Origin: Methylobacteriaceae bacterium
GTDB lineage: Bacteria > Pseudomonadota > Alphaproteobacteria > Rhizobiales > Beijerinckiaceae
Reading direction: 5' to 3'
NCBI GenBank assembly: GCA_020638195.1
Contig: JACKJC010000001.1
Coordinates: 547,001 to 611,000, forward strand
Length of the DNA stretch: 64,000 nucleotides
Positions 40,476-49,685 of the stretch are shown in pieces. The number at the start of each line of letters is the position of its first letter. The first letter of the stretch is position 1. The notes beneath the pieces were generated by a model, which worked only from the letters and a program-made list of their open reading frames with translations, did not search any database and was not told where the DNA came from. The position numbers and the translations under genes were made by a program.

Positions 40476-41645
40476 TCAGGCCGCCAGATCCGCCACCACC
40501 GCATCCAGCACCGGAAAACCCTCCGCGCTCACCCGCAACCGGCCCTCGCGGGTATATTCCACCAGCCCGTCGGCGATCAGTTCCGCCACGCGCGAGGGCG
40601 CGAGCGGCTTGCCGGTGAGGAGATGGAAGCGGCCGGGGTCGATGCCCTCGGTCAGCCGCAGGCCCATCAGCAAAAATTCGTCGCCCTGCTCCTCGATCGA
40701 CAGCGCCTCGTCCTCGACGAGGCCATGGCCTTCCGTCTCGACGCAGGTCAGCCACATTTCCGGATGCTTTTCGGTCGCCTGCGCGCGCCGGCCCTCGCGG
40801 TCCATGATCCTTCCGTGCGCGCCGGGCCCGACGCCGACATATTCGCCGTAGCGCCAGTAGATCATGTTGTGTCGGCTCTCCGCGCCCTCGCGCGCATGGT
40901 TCGACACTTCGTAGGCGGGCATGCCGGCCTTGGCCATCATGTTTTGGGTGACGTCCCAGAGGTCGCGCTGGATGTCGAGGGAGGGCATGACCAGCTTGCC
41001 GGCCCGCTCGAGCCGCTCGAACATCGTGTCGGGCTCGATGGTGAGCTGGTAGAGCGACATGTGTTCGGGCGCGATCGCCAGCGCTTCCGTCAGCTCCGCC
41101 CGCCAGCGCTCGATGCTCTGGGCGGGGCGCCCGTAGATGAGATCGAACGACACGCGCTCGAAGGTCGAGGTCGCGACGTCGAGCGCGGCCATCGCCTCGG
41201 CGCGGCTGTGCAGGCGCCCGAGCATGCGGAGATCGGAATCGTCCAGCGCCTGCACGCCGAGCGACACGCGGTTGACGCCGGCCGCGCGATAGCCGCGAAA
41301 ACGCTCGGCCTCGACGGAGGAGGGATTGGCCTCGAGCGTGATCTCGGCGTCCTTCTCGATCCCCCAATTGTCGGCGATGGCCTGCAGGATGGCTTCGACC
41401 GTCCCGGGCTTCATGAGCGAGGGCGTGCCGCCGCCGAAGAACACGGAATTGACCGTGCGCCCGCGCGTCAGCTTCGCGCGATGGGCGAGTTCGACCCTGA
41501 AGGCCTCGACATAGCGATCCTCATCGACCGGATTGCGCCGGACGTGGCTGTTGAAATCGCAATAGGGGCACTTCGACAGGCAGAACGGCCAATGGACGTA
41601 GACGCCGAAGCCCGGATCGATTCGGAGCGGTGATCTGGAGGCCAT
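40476..41645 (-). CDS. hemW: Radical SAM heme chaperone HemW
   Basis: A 389-residue radical SAM protein. The cluster motif is VHWPFCLSKCPYCDFNSH (CxxxCxxC), followed by FFGGGTPSLM, the S-adenosylmethionine-contacting strand. EANPSSVEAERFRGYRAAGV and RVSLGVQALDDSDLRMLGR are HemW blocks. The C-terminal HemN-type domain is present. HemW is a heme chaperone, not an oxygen-independent coproporphyrinogen oxidase; lack of the HemN N-terminal trip-wire supports HemW. It is upstream of rdgB and rph in the usual order, with an extra gene between. Confidence 0.93.
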   Translation of the reverse strand: MASRSPLRIDPGFGVYVHWPFCLSKCPYCDFNSHVRRNPVDEDRYVEAFRVELAHRAKLTRGRTVNSVFFGGGTPSLMKPGTVEAILQAIADNWGIEKDAEITLEANPSSVEAERFRGYRAAGVNRVSLGVQALDDSDLRMLGRLHSRAEAMAALDVATSTFERVSFDLIYGRPAQSIERWRAELTEALAIAPEHMSLYQLTIEPDTMFERLERAGKLVMPSLDIQRDLWDVTQNMMAKAGMPAYEVSNHAREGAESRHNMIYWRYGEYVGVGPGAHGRIMDREGRRAQATEKHPEMWLTCVETEGHGLVEDEALSIEEQGDEFLLMGLRLTEGIDPGRFHLLTGKPLAPSRVAELIADGLVEYTREGRLRVSAEGFPVLDAVVADLAA

Positions 41646-41704
41646 GCCGGCTTATTGCACGAAGGAGGCCGCCGGGAAATGTGCCGGAATGGGACGGGGG
41701 ATTG

Positions 41705-42256
41705 CTATCTCGAAAGCGGCGCACTTTCGGTCCGCTGACGCAAATTTTCTACGGCAGTCCCGAGCTCTAGGAAAAGCAGAGCTTTCGCGAACGTTCGCAG
41801 CCTTTTGATTGTTATCGATTTGCTGGAGGGCAATTGGCCAGCCGGTACAACGTAAAACTCCCATTGCAGTGGATCACGATGATCGACGGCTTCGTGAAGC
41901 AGCGGATGGAACGCAAATACATAGATCTGCGCCTTCCGACCGGGCGCATCCACCCAAACCTCGCCAAGCCAATGACCAGTTCGCATTGCAATGTCGAACC
42001 GACGTTCGCTCGGGCCTTTGGAAGGAGCTTTCCAAGATTGCCTGGCTGCGGACTGCTTGACCTCAAGCCTAGTGCCGTCCGAATGCTCGAAGTCCCAACC
42101 ACCCCAACTTTCGGAGCACCATCGCCAGCCACTCGGAAGCGTCATGCCAACTATTGCTTCTGCAACTACGCCGCGAAAATTGTTATCGATTAGCGGTTTG
42201 CCGAAGGCAAATTTCGCCACACGGTCAAAAACCTCCCGTTTCAGCTCGTCAGACAT
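41705..42256 (-). CDS. Hypothetical protein with PD-(D/E)XK-like motifs
   Basis: A 183-residue protein I do not recognise by name. Residues in order resemble the PD-(D/E)XK nuclease core: E33 in VVAEAIVG, D55 in GGWDFEHSDG, E65-V-K67 with Q68 in RLEVKQSAA. A conserved-looking second half has RRFDIAMRTGHWLG, AQIYVFAFHPLLHEA and DPLQWEFYVVP. The gene is richer in A and T than its neighbours and inserts between hemW and rdgB, overlapping the rdgB 3' end by 16 bases. Restriction-type or repair nuclease activity is only inferred. Start ATG 42256 (MSDELKRE) fits family-like spacing; longer frames enter rdgB. Confidence 0.6.
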   Translation of the reverse strand: MSDELKREVFDRVAKFAFGKPLIDNNFRGVVAEAIVGMTLPSGWRWCSESWGGWDFEHSDGTRLEVKQSAARQSWKAPSKGPSERRFDIAMRTGHWLGEVWVDAPGRKAQIYVFAFHPLLHEAVDHRDPLQWEFYVVPAGQLPSSKSITIKRLRTFAKALLFLELGTAVENLRQRTESAPLSR

Positions 42257-42870
42257 GCATTGCTCAACGATTGAAACGCTCGCGCCCGGTGGCTGAGCGC
42301 CCGGCTCCCGTCGGCCGGAATCCCGTGCTTTTCCTCCGCCGTCATCTCGCCAAATGTCCGGTCGTGGCCATCCGGCTTGAAACAGGGGTCGTAGCCGAAC
42401 CCGGCCGTGCCCTTTGGCGGAAAGACGAGGTCGCCGTCCACCCGGCCCTCGAATTGCTCGACATGGCCGTCCGGCCAGCACAAAGCCAGCGCGGAAATGA
42501 AATAGGCCCGCCACGGCTCCTTCGCGCCCGTCGCCTCGACCTCGCGACGAATTCTGTCCATCGCCGCATAAAAATCTTTTGTGTCGCCCGCCCAGCGCGC
42601 CGACAAAATGCCGGGCGCCCCGCCGAGCGCCGCGACGCAGAGGCCGGAATCATCGGCGAAGGCCGGCAGGTTGGCGGCCTTCGCCGCAGCCCGCGCCTTG
42701 ATCAGCGCATTGCCCGCGAAATCGGAGGCGGTTTCATCCGGCTCGCCCAGATCCAGTTCGCCCGCCGAAACAGCCTCGATCCCATAGGGCGCCAAGAGCT
42801 CCCGCATTTCGCGCAGCTTGCCGGCATTGTGCGTGGCGATGACGATCCTGCCCGAGAGGCGGCGGCCCAT
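42241..42870 (-). CDS. rdgB: XTP/dITP diphosphatase (non-canonical purine NTP pyrophosphatase)
   Basis: A 209-residue house-cleaning enzyme that hydrolyses dITP/XTP/ITP to monophosphates. It begins IVIATHNAGKLREMRELLA, then FADDSGLCVAALGGAPGI with the catalytic acidic pair, and ends GFGYDPCFKPDGHDRTFGEM, then SHRARAF. Length and motif order are normal. The ATG overlaps the rph stop by one base (TGATG), so it is coupled to rph. Confidence 0.96.
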   Translation of the reverse strand: MGRRLSGRIVIATHNAGKLREMRELLAPYGIEAVSAGELDLGEPDETASDFAGNALIKARAAAKAANLPAFADDSGLCVAALGGAPGILSARWAGDTKDFYAAMDRIRREVEATGAKEPWRAYFISALALCWPDGHVEQFEGRVDGDLVFPPKGTAGFGYDPCFKPDGHDRTFGEMTAEEKHGIPADGSRALSHRARAFQSLSNACLTS

Positions 42871-43583
42871 CAGGCGACCGCCGCCTTCTGCAGATCGCTG
42901 AGTTTCGCGATGCCGGCCTTCGCCAGCCCCAGCATGGCGGCGAGCTGCGCCTCGTCGAACGTCTCGTTCTCGGCGGTCATCTGCACTTCCACGATGCCGC
43001 CCTTGCCGGTCATCACGAAATTGGCGTCGGTCTCGGCGGCCGAATCCTCGTCATAGTCGAGGTCGAGCACAGTCGCGCCCTTGTAGATGCCGCAGGAGAC
43101 AGCGGCGACGCGGTCCTTCAGGGGCATGTCCTTGATGATCGACCTGCCGTGCATCCACTTCAGGCAATCGTGCAGCGCCACCCAGGCGCCGGTGATCGAG
43201 GCGGTGCGGGTGCCGCCGTCGGCCTGCAACACGTCGCAATCGACGGTGATCTGCCGCTCGCCCAGCATCTTGAGGTCGGTGACGGCGCGCAGCGAACGGC
43301 CGATCAGGCGCTGGATTTCCTGCGTGCGCCCCGAAGGCTTGCCCGAAGAGGATTCGCGGCGCGTGCGCGTATGCGTCGCGCGCGGCAGCATGGCGTATTC
43401 GGCGGTCACCCAGCCGCGGCCCTGGCCGCGCAGCCACATCGGCGGCTTGTCCTCGAGCGAGGCGGTGCACAGCACATGCGTATTGCCGAATTTCACGAGG
43501 CACGAGCCCTCGGCGTAGCGCGCCACATTGCGCTCGAGAGAGACGGCGCGCATTTCGTCGGCGGCGCGTTTGGAAGGACGCAT
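42870..43583 (-). CDS. rph: Ribonuclease PH
   Basis: A 237-residue phosphorolytic 3' exonuclease that trims tRNA precursors. RNVARYAEGSCLVKFGNTHV, ATHTRTRRESSSGKPSGRT and ADGGTRTASITGAWVALHDCL are family blocks, and the phosphate-binding Arg in ESSSGKPSGRTQEIQRLIGR is present. ATG 43583 gives the standard 238 length. The usual hrcA neighbour is not present; a MFS gene is divergent instead. Confidence 0.97.
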   Translation of the reverse strand: MRPSKRAADEMRAVSLERNVARYAEGSCLVKFGNTHVLCTASLEDKPPMWLRGQGRGWVTAEYAMLPRATHTRTRRESSSGKPSGRTQEIQRLIGRSLRAVTDLKMLGERQITVDCDVLQADGGTRTASITGAWVALHDCLKWMHGRSIIKDMPLKDRVAAVSCGIYKGATVLDLDYDEDSAAETDANFVMTGKGGIVEVQMTAENETFDEAQLAAMLGLAKAGIAKLSDLQKAAVA

Positions 43584-43678
43584 GGTCAGAACCTCTTTGT
43601 AAGCGGGCGCTTTGTCGCGTCGGCGCATAGCTGTGTCAACCACGCACGGCTTGATCGCGGGCGGGCTTTGGCGGAGTC

Positions 43679-45211
43679 TTGGCCACAACCAGCACAAGAC
43701 GCGACACCTTGCCCGACACCCTGCCAGACCGCGCGGACGACGCGCCGGCGCCCGACCGCGCCAGCGTTTTCCGTCGCATGTTTCCCTCCATCGTCCTGCC
43801 GATGTTCATCGCGGTCATGGACCAGACGATCGTCGCGACCGCCCTGCCGGCGATCGCGACCGACCTCGACGACGTCGAGCGCGTCGCCTGGATCGTCGTC
43901 GCCTATCTCGTCGCCACCACCATCGCCGCCCCGGTCTACGGACGGCTCGGCGACGTTTACGGCCGCCGCCGCATGATGTTCGTGGCGCTTGCGGTGATGA
44001 TCCTCGGCTCGCTCGCCTGCGCGCTCGCCCCGACCTTGCTGGCGCTGATTTTCGCGCGTGTCACGCAAGGGCTCGGCGGCGGCGGGCTGATGACGCTGTC
44101 GCAGGCTTTGATCAGCGAAAGCGTGCCGCCGCGCGACCGCGCGCGCTATCAGGGCTATCTCGCCTCCGTCGTCGTCTTTTCCAACACCTTCGGCCCGGTC
44201 GCCGGCGGCTGGCTCACCAGCGGTCTCGGCTGGCGTTCGATCTTCTGGATCAACCTGCCGCTCGGCCTGCTCGCCGCCGTGCTCGTCCGCCGCCTGCCGG
44301 CGCGCGGGCCCAAGCCCGACGCCGACTGGCGTTTCGACACGCCGGGCCTCGTCTGGTTCGTCCTGTTCGTCGGCCCGGCGCTGGTCGCCATGGAGCAGAT
44401 CAGGCGCCTGCGGCTCGCCGATGCGCCCGTCATTCTCGCGCTGATCGCGGTGGCCGTCGTTTCGCTCGTGCTGCTCGTGCGGCGGGAGCTGAAAGTGGCG
44501 CAGCCGCTTTTCCCCTTCGCCCTTCTGCGTGAAAAAACGATCTGGCGGTCGGACGCCATGGCCGCCTGCCACGGCGCCGCGCTCGTCTCGCTCATCGCCT
44601 ACCTCCCGATCTACCTGCGTACGGCGCGCGGTCTTTCGCCGGCCGAAACCGGCTATCTCCTGCTGCCGATCGCCTTCGGCATCGGCATCGGCTCGCTGGC
44701 GACGGGCAGGCTGGTCGCGCAGACCGGGCGCACCGCGATCTTTCCCTCGCTCGCCCTCATCCCGGTCGTGGCGATCCTCCTGTACGTCGCCTTCAACCAC
44801 CAGACGCTCGACCTCGCCTGGTTCGGCCTCATCATCGGCGTGCTCACCTTCTTCATGGGTTCGGTCATGGGCGTGGTGCAGGTGATCGTCCAGAACGCCG
44901 CCGGCCCCGGCATGCTCGGCGCGGCGGCGGGTTCGGTGCAATTTTCGCGCGCCGTGGGCGCCTCGTTCGGCACGGCGCTGGTCGGCGCGATTCTGTTCGC
45001 CGTGTTCAAATCGCACACGGGAGGCGCGGCGGACGTCTTCGCCGATCTCGTCGAGCGCGGCCCGTCCTCGCTCGCCGGTCTCGCGCCCGCGGCGCGCGCA
45101 ACGGCAGAGTTCGCGCTCTCCTCCGGGTTTCGCGCGGTGTTTCTGACGATCACGGGTTTTGCCGCGCTCGCGCTCGTTTTCGCCTGGTCGATTCCCTCGC
45201 GCAAATTGTGA
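43679..45211 (+). CDS. DHA2 family MFS transporter
   Basis: A 510-residue drug:H+ antiporter with 14 predicted segments. The first contains IVLPMFIAVMDQTIVATALP, the DHA2 motif D1. The loop motif is YGRLGDVYGRRRMMFVAL, and RVTQGLGGGGLMTLSQALIS is motif C-like. A long central loop has LPARGPKPDADW. The only start in frame is TTG 43679, with GGAG two bases upstream (close); a downstream ATG at 43778 would cut into the first segment. It faces rph across 95 bases. Substrate unknown. Confidence 0.9.
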   Translation: MATTSTRRDTLPDTLPDRADDAPAPDRASVFRRMFPSIVLPMFIAVMDQTIVATALPAIATDLDDVERVAWIVVAYLVATTIAAPVYGRLGDVYGRRRMMFVALAVMILGSLACALAPTLLALIFARVTQGLGGGGLMTLSQALISESVPPRDRARYQGYLASVVVFSNTFGPVAGGWLTSGLGWRSIFWINLPLGLLAAVLVRRLPARGPKPDADWRFDTPGLVWFVLFVGPALVAMEQIRRLRLADAPVILALIAVAVVSLVLLVRRELKVAQPLFPFALLREKTIWRSDAMAACHGAALVSLIAYLPIYLRTARGLSPAETGYLLLPIAFGIGIGSLATGRLVAQTGRTAIFPSLALIPVVAILLYVAFNHQTLDLAWFGLIIGVLTFFMGSVMGVVQVIVQNAAGPGMLGAAAGSVQFSRAVGASFGTALVGAILFAVFKSHTGGAADVFADLVERGPSSLAGLAPAARATAEFALSSGFRAVFLTITGFAALALVFAWSIPSRKL

Positions 45212-45266
45212 AGCCGGTTTCACTTCACATGCGAACCGCGCTAGCCTCGCAGCGGGAGGCCCTCAC

Positions 45267-46100
45267 ATGAAGAATATTCTCGTTCCCATCGAGGAACACG
45301 ATTCGATCGGCGCCGTTCTGGAGACCGCCTGGCGGTTCGCGCAGGGCTTCGACGGCCGCATCGAGGGCATTGCGCTCGGGCCCGACACCGGCGACCTCAT
45401 CGCCGCCGATTTCGCCATCGCAGGCTCGATCTTCGACGAGAAGACCCGGCGCGAGCTTGTCGAGCACGCCCGTCGCGTCTTCGAGGATTTCATGACCGCG
45501 CACGGCGTCGCCGCGTCGTCCGGCGACAATCCCGGCCTGTCCTTCGGCTGGGCTGGCGGCGACATGAGCACGGATTCAGGCATCGGCGCCTATGGCCGCG
45601 TCGCCGATATCGTCGTGGTCGGCCGGCCGGGCTCCGGGCGCGGCGATCCGCGTCGCGCGACCCTGGAGTCCGTGCTGTTCGAGGCGGGACGCCCGATTCT
45701 CATCGCGCCGCGCAAGGCGCCGGAGAAGATCGGCGACACGGTCGTGATTTCGTGGAACCGCTCGACCGAGACCGCGCGAACCGTCGGTTTCGCCATGCCG
45801 GTGCTGAAGAAGGCGCGACGCATCGTCGTGCTGACCGTCGCCGGCGCGCTATCCCCGGGGCCATCGGCTGAAGCGCTCGCCAAGGCGTTGCAGCGCCATG
45901 GCATGACGGTCGATGTCGTGAATATCGAAAACAGTCAGCTGTCGCCCGGCCGCACCATCCTCGACCAATGCGCCTCGCTCGGCGCCGACCTTCTGGTGAA
46001 GGGCGGCTATACGCAGAGCCGGCTGAGGCAGATGATCTTCGGCGGCGCGACGGCCGATATCCTGACCTACGCGGAAATCCCGGTCTTCATGGCGCACTGA
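45267..46100 (+). CDS. Universal stress protein, tandem domains
   Basis: A 277-residue protein of two UspA-like units. Unit 1 begins MKNILVPIEEHDSIGAVLE; unit 2 begins near residue 160 with DTVVISWNRSTETARTVG and ends LLVKGGYTQSRLRQMIFGG. The ATP-binding glycine motif G2xG9xGS/T is fully seen in unit 2 only as a variant (GGYTQSRLRQMIFGGAT). Start ATG 45267 has GGGAGG eight bases upstream. Its stop codon is part of the first of three hairpins. Role inferred as stress-related nucleotide binding. Confidence 0.85.
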   Translation: MKNILVPIEEHDSIGAVLETAWRFAQGFDGRIEGIALGPDTGDLIAADFAIAGSIFDEKTRRELVEHARRVFEDFMTAHGVAASSGDNPGLSFGWAGGDMSTDSGIGAYGRVADIVVVGRPGSGRGDPRRATLESVLFEAGRPILIAPRKAPEKIGDTVVISWNRSTETARTVGFAMPVLKKARRIVVLTVAGALSPGPSAEALAKALQRHGMTVDVVNIENSQLSPGRTILDQCASLGADLLVKGGYTQSRLRQMIFGGATADILTYAEIPVFMAH

Positions 46101-46195
46101 GCCGCGCTTTTGCGCGGCTCAGCATCAAAATACCAAAGGGCCGCGCTTTTGCGCGGCTCAAGAGTGCAAACCGAGGGGCCGCGCCTTTGCGCGGC
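46099..46195. repeat. Three tandem hairpins between universal stress gene and grpE
   Basis: The unit GCCGCGC-TTTT-GCGCGGC (with flanking G and TCA) occurs three times: GAGCCGCGC...GCGCGGCTC at 46099-46120, GCCGCGC...GCGCGGC at 46140-46157 and 46178-46195. Spacers of about 20 bases separate them. They lie between two convergent genes, beginning in the stop codon of the first and ending at the stop of grpE. Each stem can act as a terminator or end-protecting element in both directions. Confidence 0.8.
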
Positions 46196-46771
46196 TCAGG
46201 CCTTCGGGCCGCCGCGCGAAACGCCGACCTTGGCGGGACGCAGGACGCGCTCGCCGATCGTGTAGCCGGCTTCCATCACCTGCAGCACCGTGCCCGAGGG
46301 AACGGTCTCGTCCGGAATTTCGAACAGCGCCTCGTGCAGGTTCGGATCGAATTTCTGGCCCTGCGGCTCCATCTTCTTGACGCCGTGGCGCGTCAGTCGC
46401 GACTGGTAATCGGCGGCGATCACGCCGATTCCCTCGATCATCGTCTTGAGCGCGCCGTCTGCGTCCTTGGGCGCGTTTTCGAGCGCGCGGCCGAGATTGT
46501 CGGCGAAAGTCAGCATGTCGCGGGCGAAATTGGCCGCGCCATAGGCGCGTGAATCGGCGACTTCCTTCTCGGCGCGGCGGCGCACGTTCTCGACTTCCGC
46601 CATGGCGCGCAGCACGCGGTCCTTCAGCGCGGCGTTCTCGGCGTAGAGGTTTTCGAGCTCGGTAAATGGCTCGGGTTCGCCGGTCGTGGCCTGCGCGGCG
46701 GCATCGGCCAGCGCGGAGACGTGCTCGGGCGCTTCTTCCCTGGCGTTTTCGGGCTTCTCGGTCGAATTCAT
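46196..46771 (-). CDS. grpE: Nucleotide exchange factor GrpE
   Basis: A 191-residue co-chaperone that releases ADP from DnaK. A disordered acidic N-terminus is followed by a long coiled coil (TELENLYAENAALKDRVLRAMAEVENVRRRAEKEV, in part ENAALKDRVLRAMAEVENV). The beta domain is DPNLHEALFEIPDETVPSGT and VLQVMEAGYTIGERVLRPAKV. Length is usual. It is downstream of glnD rather than hrcA. No CIRCE-like element is seen in the 68-base gap; a 14-bp palindrome TCGGTCGCGACCGA (46787-46800) is there. Confidence 0.97.
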   Translation of the reverse strand: MNSTEKPENAREEAPEHVSALADAAAQATTGEPEPFTELENLYAENAALKDRVLRAMAEVENVRRRAEKEVADSRAYGAANFARDMLTFADNLGRALENAPKDADGALKTMIEGIGVIAADYQSRLTRHGVKKMEPQGQKFDPNLHEALFEIPDETVPSGTVLQVMEAGYTIGERVLRPAKVGVSRGGPKA

Positions 46772-46839
46772 TGCAATTCCATGCTTTCGGTCGCGACCGA
46801 TATCAGGTCGCGCGCCTCAAAAATCAAGTCGGGCGACGT

Positions 46840-49644
46840 CTATCCGGCCGCCTTCGCGAGCTTGCGCTCCACGCCCAGCATCTCGAGCAGACGGCGTTTG
46901 ATCGCCGCCTGTCGCGCGGGATTGACCACTTTCGCGCCCGTCAGGTCGGTCACGTAGAAGACGTCGACCGCCTTCTCGCCGAATGTGACGATATGCGCCG
47001 AGCCGATGTTGAGGTTCAGCTTCGAAATAGCGTTGGTGAGGTCGTAGAGCAGGCCTGGCCGATCGAGGCCCGACACTTCGATGACGGTCGCACGATTCGA
47101 CAGGTTGTTGTCGATCACCACGTCCGGCGCGACGTTGAAGGCGTCGGAGCGCGTCTGCGCCGCGCCCTTGGCGGCGATCAGCTCGACCAGTTTGATCTCG
47201 CCGCGCAGCGACTTCTCGACCGCCTCGGCGATACGCGCGCCGCGCCGCATCTCGTCGGAATCCATGTCGAATTGCCGCGAGATCGAGATCGTGTCGAGCG
47301 CGAGTCCGTCGGTCGTGGTGAACACCTGCGCATCGACGATATTTGCGCCGGCCGCCGCGCACGCGCCGGCGATCGTCGAGAGCAGATAGGGATGGTCGGG
47401 CGCGACCACTGTCAGTTCCGTCACGCCGCGAAACGAATCCGTCGTCGCCTCGGTGGCCAGCGAGCGCATCTCGACCTCCGTCAGGCGCAGCAGCTGAGCG
47501 TGCTGGATCTTGCGTGCGAGATCGGTCTTGAGCCAGTAGGCGGGATAATGACGCTCGGCATAGGCGTCGAATTCGGGATCCGACCAGCCGACCAGCGCGT
47601 GGCGCAATTCCTCCTGCATCTGCTTGACGCGCGACTTGCGGTCGATCGCCGAATGCCCGCCGGTGAGGACGACTTCCGTCTCCCAGTAGAGGCTGCGCAA
47701 CAGCTGCCCTTTCCATCCGTTCCAGACGCCGGGACCGACCGCGCGTATGTCGCAGACGGTGAGCACGAGCAGCAGCTTCAGGCGCTCGGGCGTCTGCACG
47801 AGATTGGCGAAAGTGTTGATCGTCTGGCGATCCGAGAGGTCGCGGCTCTGCGCCGTGTTCGACATATCGAGATGCTTTTCGATCAGCCAGGCGACTGTCT
47901 CGGTTTCGGCCTCGCTGAGCCCGAGCCGGGGGCAGAGTTTGCGCGCGACCTCCGCGCCGGCGATCGAATGATCCTCGGGGCGCCCCTTGGCGATATCGTG
48001 CAGGAATACCGCGAGATAGATGACGCGGCGGCTGGCGATATGCGGCAGGATTTCGCTGGCGAGCGGATGCTCCTCCACGAGCCGGCCGTTCTCGATCTGC
48101 GACAGGATGCCGACGGCGCGCAGGAGATGCTCGTCCACCGTGTAGTGGTGGTACATGTTGAACTGCATCATCGCCACGATGCGGCCGAAGTCCTGGATGA
48201 AGCGGCCGAGCACGCCGGATTCGTTCATCTGCCGCAGCACGACCTCGGGCGAATTGCGCGATGTCAGGATCTCGAGGAACAGCCGGTTCGCCTCGGGATC
48301 GTTGCGCAACTTCGCATCGATCTTGCGCAGCGAACGCGTGACCAGCCGGAGCGCGTCCGGATGGATCGCGAGGCCATGCGTGTCGGACAGCCAGAACAGC
48401 CGGATCAGATTTACAGGATCGGCGTCGAACACATCCGGCCGCGCGACTGTGACGCGATCGACCTCGACGGCGAAATCGTCGGATTGCACGAGCTTGCGGC
48501 GACGGCGGAACCGGCCGACGAACCTGTCGAGCGCGGCGCGCGGCTTGGCTTCTTTTTCCTCGAGCGCCGCGCAGACGATGGCCGTGAGATCGCCGACGTC
48601 CTTCGCGACGAGGAAATAGTGCTTCATGAAGCGCTCGACGCCCGAGAGACCCGCGTGCGAGACATAGCCGAGTCGCTCGGCGATCACCCGCTGCTTGTCG
48701 AAGCTCAGCCGCTCCTCGGCGCGGCCGGCGACGAAATGCAGATGGCAGCGCACGCGCCACAGGAACTCGTCGCAGCGCTCGAACAGCTTCAATTCTTGCG
48801 GCGTGAACAAGCCGGCGGCGACGAGTTCCTCGACCTCGCGCACGCGGTAGACGTACTTGCCGATCCAGAAGAGCGTGTTGAGGTCGCGCAGGCCTCCCTT
48901 GCCCTCCTTGACGTTGGGTTCGACCAGATAACGCGAGGCGCCGGCGCGCGTCACACGCTGGTCGCGTTCGCCGAGCTTGGCGGCGACGAATTCGCGCGCC
49001 GTGCCGCGCACGATCTCCTTCTCGAAGCGGTCGCGCATCTGCTCGAACAGCGGCTGCTCGCCGAGAATGAAGCGCGCTTCCAGCAGCGCGGTGCGGATCG
49101 TCATGTCGCCGTGCGCCTGGCGCAGGCATTCGTCGATCGAGCGCGTGGAATGCCCGACCTTCTGCTTGAGGTCCCAGAGAATATAGAGCGTCGCCTCGAC
49201 GACGCTCTCGCCCCAGCCGGTCTGTTTGGTCGGGAAGAGGAACAGAAGATCGATATCCGAACCCGGCGCCAGCGTCCCGCGGCCGTAGCCGCCCACCGCG
49301 CAGACCGCCATGCGTTCGGCGGTCGAAGGGTTCTGGCTAGGATAGATGTGGCGCGTGACGCAATCGTGGATCGCGCGGATCAGCTCGTCCTCGAGATCGC
49401 AGAGAAAGCGCGCGCAGGCCATCCCCCGCCCGCCAGCCTCCAGCGCCGCCCGCGCCCGGGCATGGCCCTCGCTCAGCACTTTCTGGAAAAGCGGCACCAC
49501 GGCCTTGCGGAACTCGTCGCGCTGCGGGACGGCGACCGACGTTTCGGCGATTGCTTTCGCCAGCGCGGCCCGGTCGAAGGGCGTTGCGGGATTGCGGCGC
49601 CCGTCGCGGGCGGCCCGGCTGGTCGGCTCGATGCTCTGGTCCAT
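46840..49644 (-). CDS. glnD: [Protein-PII] uridylyltransferase/uridylyl-removing enzyme GlnD
   Basis: A 934-residue nitrogen sensor that uridylylates PII when glutamine is low and removes the group when it is high. The nucleotidyltransferase active site is AVGGYGRGTLAPGSDIDLLF (about 115-135). The HD hydrolase domain has YLAVFLHDIAKGRPEDHS (about 550-565). Two C-terminal ACT domains (ELTVVAPDHPYLLSTIAGAC and VIEVSGLDRPGLLYDLTNA) sense glutamine. It precedes grpE by 68 bases and follows gshB on the same strand by 41 bases. Confidence 0.97.
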   Translation of the reverse strand: MDQSIEPTSRAARDGRRNPATPFDRAALAKAIAETSVAVPQRDEFRKAVVPLFQKVLSEGHARARAALEAGGRGMACARFLCDLEDELIRAIHDCVTRHIYPSQNPSTAERMAVCAVGGYGRGTLAPGSDIDLLFLFPTKQTGWGESVVEATLYILWDLKQKVGHSTRSIDECLRQAHGDMTIRTALLEARFILGEQPLFEQMRDRFEKEIVRGTAREFVAAKLGERDQRVTRAGASRYLVEPNVKEGKGGLRDLNTLFWIGKYVYRVREVEELVAAGLFTPQELKLFERCDEFLWRVRCHLHFVAGRAEERLSFDKQRVIAERLGYVSHAGLSGVERFMKHYFLVAKDVGDLTAIVCAALEEKEAKPRAALDRFVGRFRRRRKLVQSDDFAVEVDRVTVARPDVFDADPVNLIRLFWLSDTHGLAIHPDALRLVTRSLRKIDAKLRNDPEANRLFLEILTSRNSPEVVLRQMNESGVLGRFIQDFGRIVAMMQFNMYHHYTVDEHLLRAVGILSQIENGRLVEEHPLASEILPHIASRRVIYLAVFLHDIAKGRPEDHSIAGAEVARKLCPRLGLSEAETETVAWLIEKHLDMSNTAQSRDLSDRQTINTFANLVQTPERLKLLLVLTVCDIRAVGPGVWNGWKGQLLRSLYWETEVVLTGGHSAIDRKSRVKQMQEELRHALVGWSDPEFDAYAERHYPAYWLKTDLARKIQHAQLLRLTEVEMRSLATEATTDSFRGVTELTVVAPDHPYLLSTIAGACAAAGANIVDAQVFTTTDGLALDTISISRQFDMDSDEMRRGARIAEAVEKSLRGEIKLVELIAAKGAAQTRSDAFNVAPDVVIDNNLSNRATVIEVSGLDRPGLLYDLTNAISKLNLNIGSAHIVTFGEKAVDVFYVTDLTGAKVVNPARQAAIKRRLLEMLGVERKLAKAAG

Positions 49645-49685
49645 CGGCTAGCTCTACCACAAATGGCGGGAGGCGCGCCCGCCTC

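Noticed and set aside
46099..46195. Possible CRISPR array
   Set aside because: Only three units, each a full palindrome with a T4 loop, very short spacers and no cas genes; they are hairpins between convergent genes.
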